From: CAYIEP01 sp964362515 | Lineage (GTDB): Bacteria > Patescibacteriota > Minisyncoccia > UBA6257 > UBA9933 | DNA: 20,221 nucleotides | NCBI GenBank assembly: GCA_964362515.1 | Contig: CAYIEP010000005.1 | Span: forward strand, 1-20,221 | Direction: 5' to 3' | In this document: in pieces, positions 1 to 7,421 of the stretch | How the letters are laid out: each line of letters opens with the position of its first letter | Numbering within the stretch: the stretch's first letter is position 1 | The notes under the pieces: model-generated | Databases searched by the model: none | Seen by the model: only the letters and a program-made list of their open reading frames with translations | Told to the model about the DNA's origin: nothing | Translations under genes and position numbers: made by a program

Positions 1-29
1 TGTTTCCGTACACGACGCTCTTCCGATCT
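1..29 (+). other. Illumina adapter remnant at contig end
   Basis: Positions 9-29 read TACACGACGCTCTTCCGATC plus T, which is the 3' part of the standard Illumina read-1 adapter; positions 3-8 also match it except for one base. This is library sequence, not genome. The dnaE reading frame begins to make sense at position 30. The match is from memory of the adapter sequence. Confidence 0.95.
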
Positions 30-2234
30 CGGCGGGAAAAGTTCCCAAACGGTTTTGGCGGGCTTTTCCGGTATTCCGTTATTAATCATTCCTTTTATTA
101 ATTTTTCTTTTTGAGAGTCCAGCAGGGATTTAATTTTTTTACCGATGGCTTTTCTTAAAATATCGGCTTCGGGCAAAGAAAAACCGGCTAAATCTTGGGC
201 AATTCTCATCATTTGTTCCTGATATATTCCTATGCCGTAAGTATTTTTCAAAATGGGTTCAAGTTTCGGATGAAGATAAGTTATTTTTTCTTTTCCATGT
301 TTCCTGGCTATAAAAGAGGGAATAAGTTCTATCGGTCCGGGACGATAAAGACTGACCATGGCGATTATATCTTCAAGGTCATTGGGTTTTAATTCTTTTA
401 AATATCTTCTCATTCCGGAAGATTCCAGCTGGAAAACTCCGGTTGTGTTTCCTTCTTGAAGAATTTTAAACGCGCCCTTGTCGTTAAGAGGAATTTTCGA
501 AATATCAATGTTCTCTTCTTTTATTTCTTTTACCAAGCGGATTGTTTCTTCTATAATGGTCAAGTTTTTTAATCCCAAAAGGTCAATTTTCAACAATCCC
601 AAATCTTCAATGCTGTGCATTTCAAACTGGGTTATTATTGAATTTTCGTCTTGCGGCGACCTTTGAAGAGGAACATTATCGGTTAAAGGAGTTTTGCTCA
701 TTACCACGCCGCAGGCATGAACCGAGGCATGTCTTGCCACTCCTTCCAGGTGTTTGGCGGAATCAATAATTTTTTTGGCGTCAGGATTATTTTCATACAT
801 TTCTTTAAGTTCGGGGACTTTTTTAATAGATTCTTCAAGATTCATATTAAAGGGAATCATTTTTGCCAATTGGTCGCAAAATCCGTAAGGAATCCCCATG
901 GCCCTTCCCGCGTCTCTTATGGCGGCTCTGGCGGCCATAGTTCCGAAAGTGATTATCTGCGCGACTTTATCTTCGCCGTATTTTTGCCTTAAATAAGCCA
1001 ATACCTCGTCTCTTCTGATGTCGGTGAAATCCAGGTCAATATCCGGCATTGAAATTCTTTCCGGATTAAGGAATCTTTCAAAAAGAAGGTCGTATTTTAA
1101 AGGGTCAATGTCGGTAATACCGAGAATATAAGAAATAATACTGCCGGCGGCCGAACCTCTTCCCGGACCAACCACTATTCCGCGCTGTTTCGCCCAATTT
1201 ACGAAATCTTGGACTATTAAAAAATAATCGGCAAATCCGGTTTTTTCTATAACGTTTAACTCATAATCCACCCTTTCTTTTATTTTCGCGTCGACAACGG
1301 CGTATCTTTTTGAAAAATTTTCCATTGTTATTTTTTTTAAATATGAAACGGAAGATGTTTCGTTTTCCGGCAGGGAAAATTCCGGCAAAAGCGTTTGATA
1401 AAGTTTTATATTAACATCGCACCTATCCGCTATTTTTACGGTATTTGAAACGGCTTCCGGAATATCTTTAAAGAATTCTTCCATTTGTTCCGGAGAAGTC
1501 ATTGAGAAGTCGTCTGCTTTTAAAGTAAGACGGTCGTCATCGGTTAGTTTAGAGCCGGTTTGAACGGCCAAAAGAACATCATGATATTCCGCGTCTTCTT
1601 TGTTCAAATAATGAATATCTTGGGTGGCGACCAATGGTATTCCGGTTTTTTTTGAAAGTTCGATTATTAATTTATTGGCCCTTACAACTTCCGGTATATT
1701 GGGATGATGGCCTATTTCCAAAAAAAAATTTTCTTTTCCGAATATTTCCCGATATTCCTCGGCGGCCCTTACAGCTTCTTCAAACTTATCGCTTAAAAGA
1801 TTTCTCGCGACTTCTCCGGAAATACAAGCGGATAAAGCGATAAGGCCTTCGTGATGTTCTCTTAAAAGCTCCTTGTCCATTCGCGGCTTATAATAAAATC
1901 CTTCGAGATTGGCTTTTGTAACCAGTTTTATAAGATTTTTCCAGCCGGTTCCGTTTTCACAAAGAAGTATCAGATGGAAATATTTGTCGTCTACTCTGGC
2001 TATTTTATCAAGGCGGCTATTGGGAGCGATGTAAGCTTCTATCCCAAGAATTGGTTTTATATCGGATTGAATCGCTTTTTTATAAAATTCTATCGCGCCG
2101 TAAAGATTGCCGTGGTCGGTTAAGGCGATAGCTTTCATTCCAAGCTCTTTGGTTCGGGCGATTAAGTCGTCAATTTTCGCTAAGCCGTCCAGTAAGGAAT
2201 AATGACTGTGCGTGTGTAAGTGAACGAACTTCAT
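30..2234 (-). CDS. dnaE: DNA polymerase III subunit alpha, 3'-truncated
   Basis: Replicative DNA polymerase of the C family. The gene reads on the minus strand from ATG at 2234 and stays open for 735 codons until it meets the adapter, so the C-terminal part (rest of the fingers, OB and tau-binding regions) is missing. The N-terminal PHP domain starts with HLHTHSHYSLLDG (residues 5-17). The palm has PGRGSAAGS and then PDIDLDF (397-403), whose aspartates D400 and D402 match the first two catalytic aspartates of the E. coli enzyme. The third is D551 in KIDLLGLKNLT. No stop or frameshift interrupts the frame. It is divergent from rnhB. A TATAAT on its own strand ends 7 nt before the ATG, so the mRNA is probably leaderless. 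The last two or three codons beside the adapter are unreliable. Confidence 0.96.
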
Positions 2235-2241
2235 AGATGGT

Positions 2242-2247
2242 ATTATA
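2242..2247 (-). promoter_or_regulatory. -10 box of dnaE, leaderless geometry
   Basis: The minus strand reads TATAAT here. Seven nucleotides separate it from the dnaE ATG, which puts the expected transcription start at or beside the start codon. The -35 region is weak (TTTAAT-like at best). Inferred from consensus only. Confidence 0.55.
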
Positions 2248-2252
2248 AATAA

Positions 2253-2281
2253 TTGGCTCCGAAATTAAAGCCCTATATAAT
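2253..2281 (+). promoter_or_regulatory. Promoter of rnhB (TTGGCT-17-TATAAT)
   Basis: TTGGCT at 2253-2258 and a perfect TATAAT at 2276-2281 are 17 bp apart. The -10 box ends 7 nt before the ATG at 2289, so transcription should begin at or next to the start codon. There is no Shine-Dalgarno sequence. The segment also carries the dnaE -10 box on the other strand, so the two promoters lie back to back. Confidence 0.6.
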
Positions 2282-2288
2282 TATCCTT

Positions 2289-2957
2289 ATGAAAAGGTAT
2301 ATCATCGGCATAGATGAAGTTGGAAGAGGTTCTTTGGCCGGACCAGTTACGGTAGTGGCCTTAGCGCTGCCGCTAAAATTAAATATCAAAAATCAAATAC
2401 TAAAAATACCCCGAAATAAAAAGTTTAGTTTAAAATTAAGGGATTCAAAAAAGTTGTCGCCTAGTCAACGGGAGATTTGGTTCAATATAATAAAAAAACA
2501 GCCGGAAATTTTTTACGCGACAGCGAATGTTTCGCCGAAAGTAATTGATAAAATAAATATTTCTCAAGCCGCCAATCTGGCGGCCACCCGCGCCCTTAAA
2601 GCGCTAATTAAGAATGAACCCTCCGGGGATTCGCCTACGGCGAAAACAGGATTAAGAATTAAAAATTGTAGGATTTTTTTAGACGGCGGATTAAAAATTA
2701 ACAAAGATATCGCTGATTCACTAGCGGCTAGCGGCTATAAACTAAAAACCATTATTCGGGGCGATGAAAAAATTTCGGCTATTTCTTTGGCTTCAATCGC
2801 GGCAAAAGTCGTTAGAGACCGTTATATGAAAAAAATCCACAAAAAACATCCGCGATACGATTTTATTAATAATGTCGGATACGGAACAGCCAAACACATT
2901 AAAGCCCTTAAAAAATTCGGTAGGTCGCCGATTCACAGGAAAAGTTTTAAAACTTAA
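2289..2957 (+). CDS. rnhB: Ribonuclease HII
   Basis: Cleaves RNA in RNA-DNA hybrids and removes ribonucleotides from DNA. The protein (222 aa) starts with MKRYIIGIDEVGRGSLAGPV, the RNase HII signature with D9 and E10; D132 (FLDGG) and D159 (IRGDE) complete the DEDD site, followed by ASIAAKVVRD and the C-terminal GYGTAKH. The ATG at 2289 is preferred over a TTG at 2253 because conserved sequence begins right after it and a promoter fits just upstream. Two segments look inserted relative to the family: about residues 31-46, AT-rich, and about 108-126 (NEPSGDSPTAKTGLRIKN), whose DNA contains a perfect hairpin. Catalytic residues are intact, so the enzyme should be active. Confidence 0.95.
   Translation: MKRYIIGIDEVGRGSLAGPVTVVALALPLKLNIKNQILKIPRNKKFSLKLRDSKKLSPSQREIWFNIIKKQPEIFYATANVSPKVIDKINISQAANLAATRALKALIKNEPSGDSPTAKTGLRIKNCRIFLDGGLKINKDIADSLAASGYKLKTIIRGDEKISAISLASIAAKVVRDRYMKKIHKKHPRYDFINNVGYGTAKHIKALKKFGRSPIHRKSFKT
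2608..2668 (+). repeat. Palindrome-bearing in-frame insert in rnhB
   Basis: Within rnhB the DNA reads an ATTAAGAAT motif, a GC-rich core with the hairpin TTCGCC-TAC-GGCGAA (2630-2644), then ATTAAGAATT again. It encodes about 18 residues that I do not expect in RNase HII. The arrangement of a GC-rich palindrome between AT-rich direct repeats suggests a short mobile or palindromic element. The boundaries are estimates. Confidence 0.5.
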
Positions 2958-2970
2958 AATCATTTCTAAC

Positions 2971-2999
2971 TTGACTTTTTTAACGAATTTCTATATTCT
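2971..2999 (+). promoter_or_regulatory. Promoter of rpmF (TTGACT-17-TATTCT)
   Basis: TTGACT at 2971-2976 and TATTCT at 2994-2999 are 17 bp apart. The -10 box ends 8 nt before the rpmF ATG, again leaving essentially no 5' leader. TATATT at 2992 is an alternative -10 with a shorter spacer. Confidence 0.5.
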
Positions 3000-3007
3000 A
3001 AAAAATT

Positions 3008-3202
3008 ATGGGAGGAGTACCGGTAAAACATCATACAAAATCCAAAGTCGGCAGGCGCCGTTCGCATTTGGCCTTAAAGCCGGCGCAAATTTTCGCTTGC
3101 CAAAATTGCAATTATCCGACTCTGCCTCATAAATATTGTCCCAACTGCGGCAGTTATAAGGGAAAAATTATAAAAGAAAGAAAGCTTAAAATAAAAAAAT
3201 AN
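3008..3202 (+). CDS. rpmF: 50S ribosomal protein L32 (stop in gap)
   Basis: Small zinc-ribbon protein of the large ribosomal subunit. The 64 visible residues begin MGGVPVKHHTKSKVGRRRSH, a typical L32 start, and contain the zinc-binding pairs CQNC and CPNC about 13 residues apart. The tail is lysine-rich, as usual. The next codon is TAN at the edge of the N-run, so it is most likely TAA or TAG and the gene is complete apart from one unread base. A promoter lies immediately upstream. Confidence 0.93.
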
Positions 3203-3301
3203 NNNNNNNNNNNNNNNNNNNNNNNNNNNNNNNNNNNNNNNNNNNNNNNNNNNNNNNNNNNNNNNNNNNNNNNNNNNNNNNNNNNNNNNNNNNNNNNNNN
3301 N
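3202..3301. other. 100-N scaffold gap
   Basis: Exactly 100 Ns, the conventional filler for a gap of unknown size. Real sequence, including the rpmF stop and any nusB promoter, is missing here. The gene order rpmF-nusB is still plausible because both flanks are complete housekeeping genes on the same strand. Confidence 0.99.
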
Positions 3302-3742
3302 ATGGCCACCAGACACCTTTGTCGTTCAATAGTTTTACAATCTCTTTACGAGTGGGATTTTTACGATAAAAAAACCGACCTTACGAAAATCGTGGAAAGG
3401 AACTTAAACGAATTCGGTCCCGGCGTTGATGAGCCGGATTTTGTCTGGCGGATAGTGAAAGGAGTGATAGAGAATTTTGATTATTTAAATAAAACAATAG
3501 AAAAAACGGCGCCGGAATGGCCCATCAATCAGATTTCGGCGATAGACAGGAATGTTTTAAGAATAGGCCTTTATGAATTGCTTTTTGCCGACCACGACGA
3601 AGTTCCCCTGAAAGTGGCGATAAACGAAGCCATTGAACTGGCGAAAAATTACGGAGGACCCAATTCATCAAAATTCATAAACGGAGTTTTAGGAACGGTT
3701 TGTAGAGAAACAGAAAATATTAAAGAAGAAAAAGAAAAATAG
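3302..3742 (+). CDS. nusB: Transcription antitermination factor NusB
   Basis: RNA-binding partner of NusE/S10 in rRNA antitermination complexes. The 146-aa protein begins MATRHLCRSIVLQSLYEWDF, a standard NusB N-terminus, and has the conserved helices around INQISAIDRNVLRIGLYELL, VPLKVAINEAIELAKNYGG and SSKFINGVLG. Length is normal. The ATG is the first base after the gap; a slightly earlier start cannot be excluded, but the homology begins here. It is followed by a dyad and then rnc. Confidence 0.93.
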   Translation: MATRHLCRSIVLQSLYEWDFYDKKTDLTKIVERNLNEFGPGVDEPDFVWRIVKGVIENFDYLNKTIEKTAPEWPINQISAIDRNVLRIGLYELLFADHDEVPLKVAINEAIELAKNYGGPNSSKFINGVLGTVCRETENIKEEKEK

Positions 3743-3744
3743 CC

Positions 3745-3813
3745 AATTCTAATTCTTAATGTTTGTATCGCGACTTAGACGGAACCGCGATATAAAAATT
3801 AGAAATTAGGATT
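3745..3813 (+). promoter_or_regulatory. Long hairpin in the rnc leader
   Basis: TATCGCG (3766-3772) and CGCGATA (3786-3792) form a perfect 7-bp stem with a 13-nt loop. Outside it, the AT-rich arms 3745-3759 and 3797-3813 are also largely complementary (TTCTAATTCTTA against TAAAAATTAGAAATTAGG), which makes an interrupted hairpin of roughly 70 nt. It ends 8 nt before the TTG start of rnc. It could be an RNase III target for autoregulation, as known in E. coli rnc, or a dispersed palindromic element. Confidence 0.5.
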
Positions 3814-3821
3814 AAAAAAAA

Positions 3822-4514
3822 TTGTCTGACTCATTAATATTGGAAAAAAAAATAAATTATTCTTTTAAAAACGCGAATCTTTTAAAAGAAGCCTTAACTC
3901 ATCGTTCTTATATTAACGAAAACCCCTCTTGGGGAATTCCTCACAATGAAAGATTTGAGTTTTTAGGAGACGCCGTTTTGGAGCTTGTCGTTACGATGGA
4001 TATTTTTAATCGTTTTCCGAAAGAAGCGGAAGGACAATTAACCAGCATCAGGGCCGCCCTTGTGAATTATCAGATGCTGGCTTCCGTTTCCAAATCAATT
4101 AATCTTGAAAATTTTATTCTTTTATCAAAAGGGGAGACGAAAGACACAGGAAGGGCGAGAGAGGTTATATTAGCCAACGCCATAGAGGCTTTAATAGGAG
4201 CGCTCTATCTTGATGGCGGTTATTCCGAGGCGGAAAAATTTATAAAGAAATTTGTAATAGATTCCAATATTAAAGAAATAATAGAAAAAGGTCTTTATAA
4301 AGACCCAAAGAGCAGTCTTCAGGAAATAGTTCAGGAAAAATTTAAAATTACTCCTCATTACGAAGTTCTTGAAGAATGGGGGCCGGACCATAAGAAAATA
4401 TTTAAAACCGGCGTTTATTACGGAGATAAATTAATATCAGAAGGCGAAGGATATTCCAAGCAAGAGTCGGAAGCGGAAGCGGCGAGAAACGCCTTAAAAA
4501 AATATGCGTCTTAA
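3822..4514 (+). CDS. rnc: Ribonuclease III
   Basis: Double-strand-specific endoribonuclease that processes rRNA and structured mRNAs. The catalytic domain carries NERFEFLGDAVLE (residues 42-54; E43 and D50 are the first metal ligands) and ANAIEALIGALYLDGG (118-133; E122 kept). The residue matching E. coli D114 is N119. A double-stranded RNA-binding domain follows: KSSLQEIVQEKFKITPHYEV (163-182) and SKQESEAEAARNALKKYA. The length of 230 aa is normal. The start is TTG, because no ATG lies between it and the conserved N-terminus. The gene overlaps the SMC-like gene by 11 nt, so the two are probably translationally coupled. A long hairpin sits just upstream. Confidence 0.94.
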   Translation: MSDSLILEKKINYSFKNANLLKEALTHRSYINENPSWGIPHNERFEFLGDAVLELVVTMDIFNRFPKEAEGQLTSIRAALVNYQMLASVSKSINLENFILLSKGETKDTGRAREVILANAIEALIGALYLDGGYSEAEKFIKKFVIDSNIKEIIEKGLYKDPKSSLQEIVQEKFKITPHYEVLEEWGPDHKKIFKTGVYYGDKLISEGEGYSKQESEAEAARNALKKYAS

Positions 4515-6654
4515 GTCGTTGGAATTAAACGGTTTTAAATCCTTTGCCAATAAAACAAGTCTGGAATTTCCAAAAGGGATTACCGGCATTGTCGGGCCCA
4601 ACGGTTCCGGCAAGAGCAATATAATCGACGCCATCAGGTGGATTTTAGGAGAAAGAGAGGCGAAAAATTTAAGAGGAGCCAGAGCGGAAGATTTAATATT
4701 TAACGGAACTTCGAAAAGGCCCAGAGCCGGCATGGCTAAAGTTGAACTCCATTTTGACAACGAACAGGGATTTTTTCCGGTTGATTTTAAAGAAATAACG
4801 ACAAAAAGGGAGGTTTCAAGAGACGGCCTCTCCAGATATTTTCTTAATAAAAGCGAAGTAAGGCTTAAGGATATCGTTGATTTTTGGGCACGCTCAAGAC
4901 TGGGAATAAAAGGATTGATAATAATCAATCAGGGAAACAGCGATTTATTCGTGAGGGTTTCTCCGGAAGAGAGAAAAGTAATGATAGAAGAAATATTGGG
5001 GTTAAGAGAATATCAGATAAAAAAATTAGAAGCGGAAAGAAAATTAAAAAACACTTATTTTAATCTTGATAAAGCGAAAGCGCTCATTGAAGAGGTTGCT
5101 CCAAGGCTAAGGCTTTTAAGGCGCCAAGCGGGCAAGTGGGGGAAAAGAGCGGAACTTAAAAGTGAACTTAGAAATTTGGAAGACAAATATTTTTCTTTCA
5201 GGCTTAAAGAAATAGAAAGTCAAAATAATAAAACGGAGCCGGACATTTTATTTGTTAAGAAACAAATAAAAGAAAGAAATTCGGAGCTTTTGGATTTGGA
5301 GGAGAATTTGGAAAAAATTGAAAGCGAACGCGAAAATTTTCATGGATTTGAAGAAATAAGAAAACTTCAGCCGGAACTCGCGGAGAATCGTTTTAAGATT
5401 CAGAGAGAAATAAGCAGACTGGAGGCGAAGATGGAAGTTTTAAATAATTCTAACGATGAAAATTTCAAGACGGAAGAGCTTGTTTTATTACTGAATGATA
5501 TTAGAAATCTGCTTGTTTCCGCGATTGAACAAACAGAGTATTTAAAAAAATCAAAAAATGAAGCGATAAAAAAAATAGACGATTTTTTCAATAGACCGCG
5601 GCAAGCCAAGTTAAACGATATTTCCGGCCTTGAAGAATTGAAAGATGGATTAATAGAAAATCTTAAAGAAATAGAAAACAAACTAATTGGAATAGAAGAA
5701 GAGCAGGCGAAAGCGGCTAAATTTTTGGAAGAGTTTAACGCCAAATTTAAATCCGCCGTAGAATTAATAGAGTTTAAAAAAGAAGAATTAAGAAATCTTG
5801 ACGGCAAAAAGAGCAGGATTTTATTTGATAAAGAAAAAATGGAAATTAAATTATCCGAAATAGAATCCCAGATTTTCCAGGCGGAAAGGAATTTAAAAGA
5901 ATTCCGGCCGGAAACGGCAATAAGCCTAAGCGACGAAGAAGTCTCGGAAACAGAGAGAAAAATGTTCAAAATCAGGGCCGAACTCGCCGGAATAGGGGAA
6001 ATAGACGAGTCGCTTATAAAAGAATCCCAAGAAACGGAATCTCATTATAATTTTTTAACCAAACAATCTGAAGATTTGGGAAAAGCGGCGATTGATTTAA
6101 AAAATTTGATAAAAGAGCTAAATCAGAGAATTCATGATGAATTCAATAAAAGCTTCAAGCTTATTAATGAAGAATTTAACAATTTTTTCAAATTAATGTT
6201 CGGCGGCGGGCACGCGAACCTTAAAATAAAAAAACAATCTTTTGAGAGACTTAGAGCTATGGAAAATGAAGAAAATTTAATTTCGGAAAATGGCGATGAA
6301 GAAAAAGAAGAATCTTTCGGAATTGAAATTGAAATGGGGTTGCCCCAAAAACGAATTACTTCTTTGGAGGTTCTTTCCGGCGGAGAAAAAAGCCTTGTTT
6401 CAATAGCGGCGCTTTTTGCCCTTGTTTCCGTCAGCCCGCCGCCGTTTTTGGTATTAGACGAAATAGACGCGGCTCTGGATGAAAATAATTCCAAAAGATT
6501 TTCTAATTTAATCGGGGAGTTTTCCAAAAAAACCCAATTTATAATAGTTACCCATAACAGAGCGACCATGGAATCGGCCGATGTTTTATACGGCGTTACT
6601 TTAGGAGAAGACGGAACATCAAAAATTTTGTCGTTAAAACTTGACAAACGTTAA
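4504..6654 (+). CDS. SMC-like ATPase, short and hinge-less
   Basis: ABC-type ATPase of the SMC family, probably for chromosome organisation or segregation. Of 716 residues, the N-terminal head has the Walker A motif GPNGSGKSN (31-39), DAIRWILGE and a Q-loop at INQGNSDL (142-149). The C-terminal head has the signature LSGGEKS (624-630), Walker B PFLVLDEIDAALD (647-659) and the H-loop VTHNR. Between them are about 400 residues of charged coiled coil with a likely break near residues 358-372 (DDFFNRPRQAK). Bacterial SMC proteins are usually about 1100-1200 aa with a globular hinge of ~150 aa; I see no hinge here. There is no cysteine at all, so a Rad50/SbcC zinc hook is excluded. Overlaps rnc by 11 nt. 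The heads are complete, so this is not a truncation. Confidence 0.9.
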   Translation: MRLKSLELNGFKSFANKTSLEFPKGITGIVGPNGSGKSNIIDAIRWILGEREAKNLRGARAEDLIFNGTSKRPRAGMAKVELHFDNEQGFFPVDFKEITTKREVSRDGLSRYFLNKSEVRLKDIVDFWARSRLGIKGLIIINQGNSDLFVRVSPEERKVMIEEILGLREYQIKKLEAERKLKNTYFNLDKAKALIEEVAPRLRLLRRQAGKWGKRAELKSELRNLEDKYFSFRLKEIESQNNKTEPDILFVKKQIKERNSELLDLEENLEKIESERENFHGFEEIRKLQPELAENRFKIQREISRLEAKMEVLNNSNDENFKTEELVLLLNDIRNLLVSAIEQTEYLKKSKNEAIKKIDDFFNRPRQAKLNDISGLEELKDGLIENLKEIENKLIGIEEEQAKAAKFLEEFNAKFKSAVELIEFKKEELRNLDGKKSRILFDKEKMEIKLSEIESQIFQAERNLKEFRPETAISLSDEEVSETERKMFKIRAELAGIGEIDESLIKESQETESHYNFLTKQSEDLGKAAIDLKNLIKELNQRIHDEFNKSFKLINEEFNNFFKLMFGGGHANLKIKKQSFERLRAMENEENLISENGDEEKEESFGIEIEMGLPQKRITSLEVLSGGEKSLVSIAALFALVSVSPPPFLVLDEIDAALDENNSKRFSNLIGEFSKKTQFIIVTHNRATMESADVLYGVTLGEDGTSKILSLKLDKR

Positions 6655-7046
6655 TTATAAATCATAAACTATGGACTATAGACTAAATTGTAAGATTTCG
6701 TAGCGTTATTTACATTCATTCTCGGCTAAATTGCCTTTTAGAACCAGTCCGCCAGCAAGAGAAAAAGATATTTCTGAAATCTTAACGGAAGCGCAGGATT
6801 TGTTTCAGAAAATCATTTTTCAGAACCAGAATAATTTTGCTCCTGCGGCAAAATTTTCTTCCCCCTCGTCCCGATTGTCCCGCTACGCGGGAACCAAGCC
6901 AATCGGGACTGCGGGATGTTCTTCAAAACAACTTTCTGAAACAAATCCGTGAGCGGATTGAAGAAATATCTTTTCTCTTGCTGGCGAAAAAGGACTTTCT
7001 GTTGTAAAATGTAAACAACGCTCGAGATTCTTACAACTAAATCATT
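6655..7046. other. Gene-free 392-bp region
   Basis: No convincing coding frame. The first ~90 bp are AT-rich with no recognised signal. Most of the rest is one large imperfect inverted repeat (6747-6995). A possible -10 box TAAAAT for rpsP lies at 7005-7010, about 36 nt before its ATG, but without a well-spaced -35 box. Confidence 0.7.
6747..6995. repeat. ~245-nt imperfect inverted repeat
   Basis: Outer arms: CCAGCAAGAG (6752-6761) onward to GATATTTC pairs with GAAATATC (6963-6970) onward to CTCTTGCTGG (6974-6983), about 24 bp with a one-base indel. Farther out, GTCC (6747-6750) and GGAC (6992-6995) could also pair across a bulge. Further in, GGATTTGTTTCAGAAA (near 6797) pairs with TTTCTGAAACAAATCC (near 6933). 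The centre has TCCCGATTG/CAATCGGGA and TCCCGC-TAC-GCGGGA. The whole segment can therefore fold into one long rod with internal loops, like a structured RNA or a MITE. I recognise no SRP, RNase P or tmRNA motif in it. Confidence 0.65.
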
Positions 7047-7355
7047 ATGTTGGCAATCAAACTTAAAAGAATAGGAAAAAAACACCAGCCCAGTTTTAGG
7101 GTTGTTGTGGCCGAGAAAAGGTCAAAACTTGTCGGTCGTTTTGTTGAAGACCTAGGCTGGTTGAATCCAAGAACCAAAGAATTCCAGATTAACGGCGACA
7201 GAGCGGGCTATTGGATTAAAGTCGGCGCTCAACCGACCGACAGCGTTCATAATATTTTAGTTTCAAAGGGAATAGTAAAAGGAACCAAAAGACCGGTTCA
7301 TAAGAAATCAAAAAAAGAAATCGTTAATCAACCCGAATTGACAGAAAATAAATAA
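7047..7355 (+). CDS. rpsP: 30S ribosomal protein S16
   Basis: Small-subunit assembly protein. The 102-aa product begins MLAIKLKRIGKKHQPSFRVV and has the conserved EDLGWLNPR and GAQPTDSVHNIL segments, followed by a lysine-rich tail. Length is slightly above the usual 80-95 aa because of that tail. It is followed by khpA after 66 nt, the common rpsP-khpA-(rimM)-trmD order; rimM is not present here. No Shine-Dalgarno sequence precedes the ATG. Confidence 0.95.
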   Translation: MLAIKLKRIGKKHQPSFRVVVAEKRSKLVGRFVEDLGWLNPRTKEFQINGDRAGYWIKVGAQPTDSVHNILVSKGIVKGTKRPVHKKSKKEIVNQPELTENK

Positions 7356-7421
7356 TTTTGTAGATTATTTGAATTGGAAAAGGTCGAAATGAAAAGAAAT
7401 TGATAAGAATATAAGAAACAC

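Noticed and set aside
4504..6654. Reading the SMC-like gene as SbcC/Rad50
   Set aside because: No CxxC zinc hook; the protein contains no cysteine. The N-terminal FKSF and DAIRWILGE motifs are SMC-type.
4504..6654. Frameshifted or deleted full-length SMC
   Set aside because: One uninterrupted frame links complete N- and C-terminal head domains, so it reads as a genuine short protein. A clean in-frame assembly deletion of the hinge cannot be fully excluded.
6747..6995. SRP RNA, RNase P RNA or tmRNA
   Set aside because: None of the conserved sequence motifs I know for these RNAs is visible; only the rod-like shape fits loosely.
6731..7085. Short open frames on both strands in the gap between the SMC-like gene and rpsP
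   Set aside because: They follow the inverted repeat arms and encode no recognisable protein; structure explains the region better.
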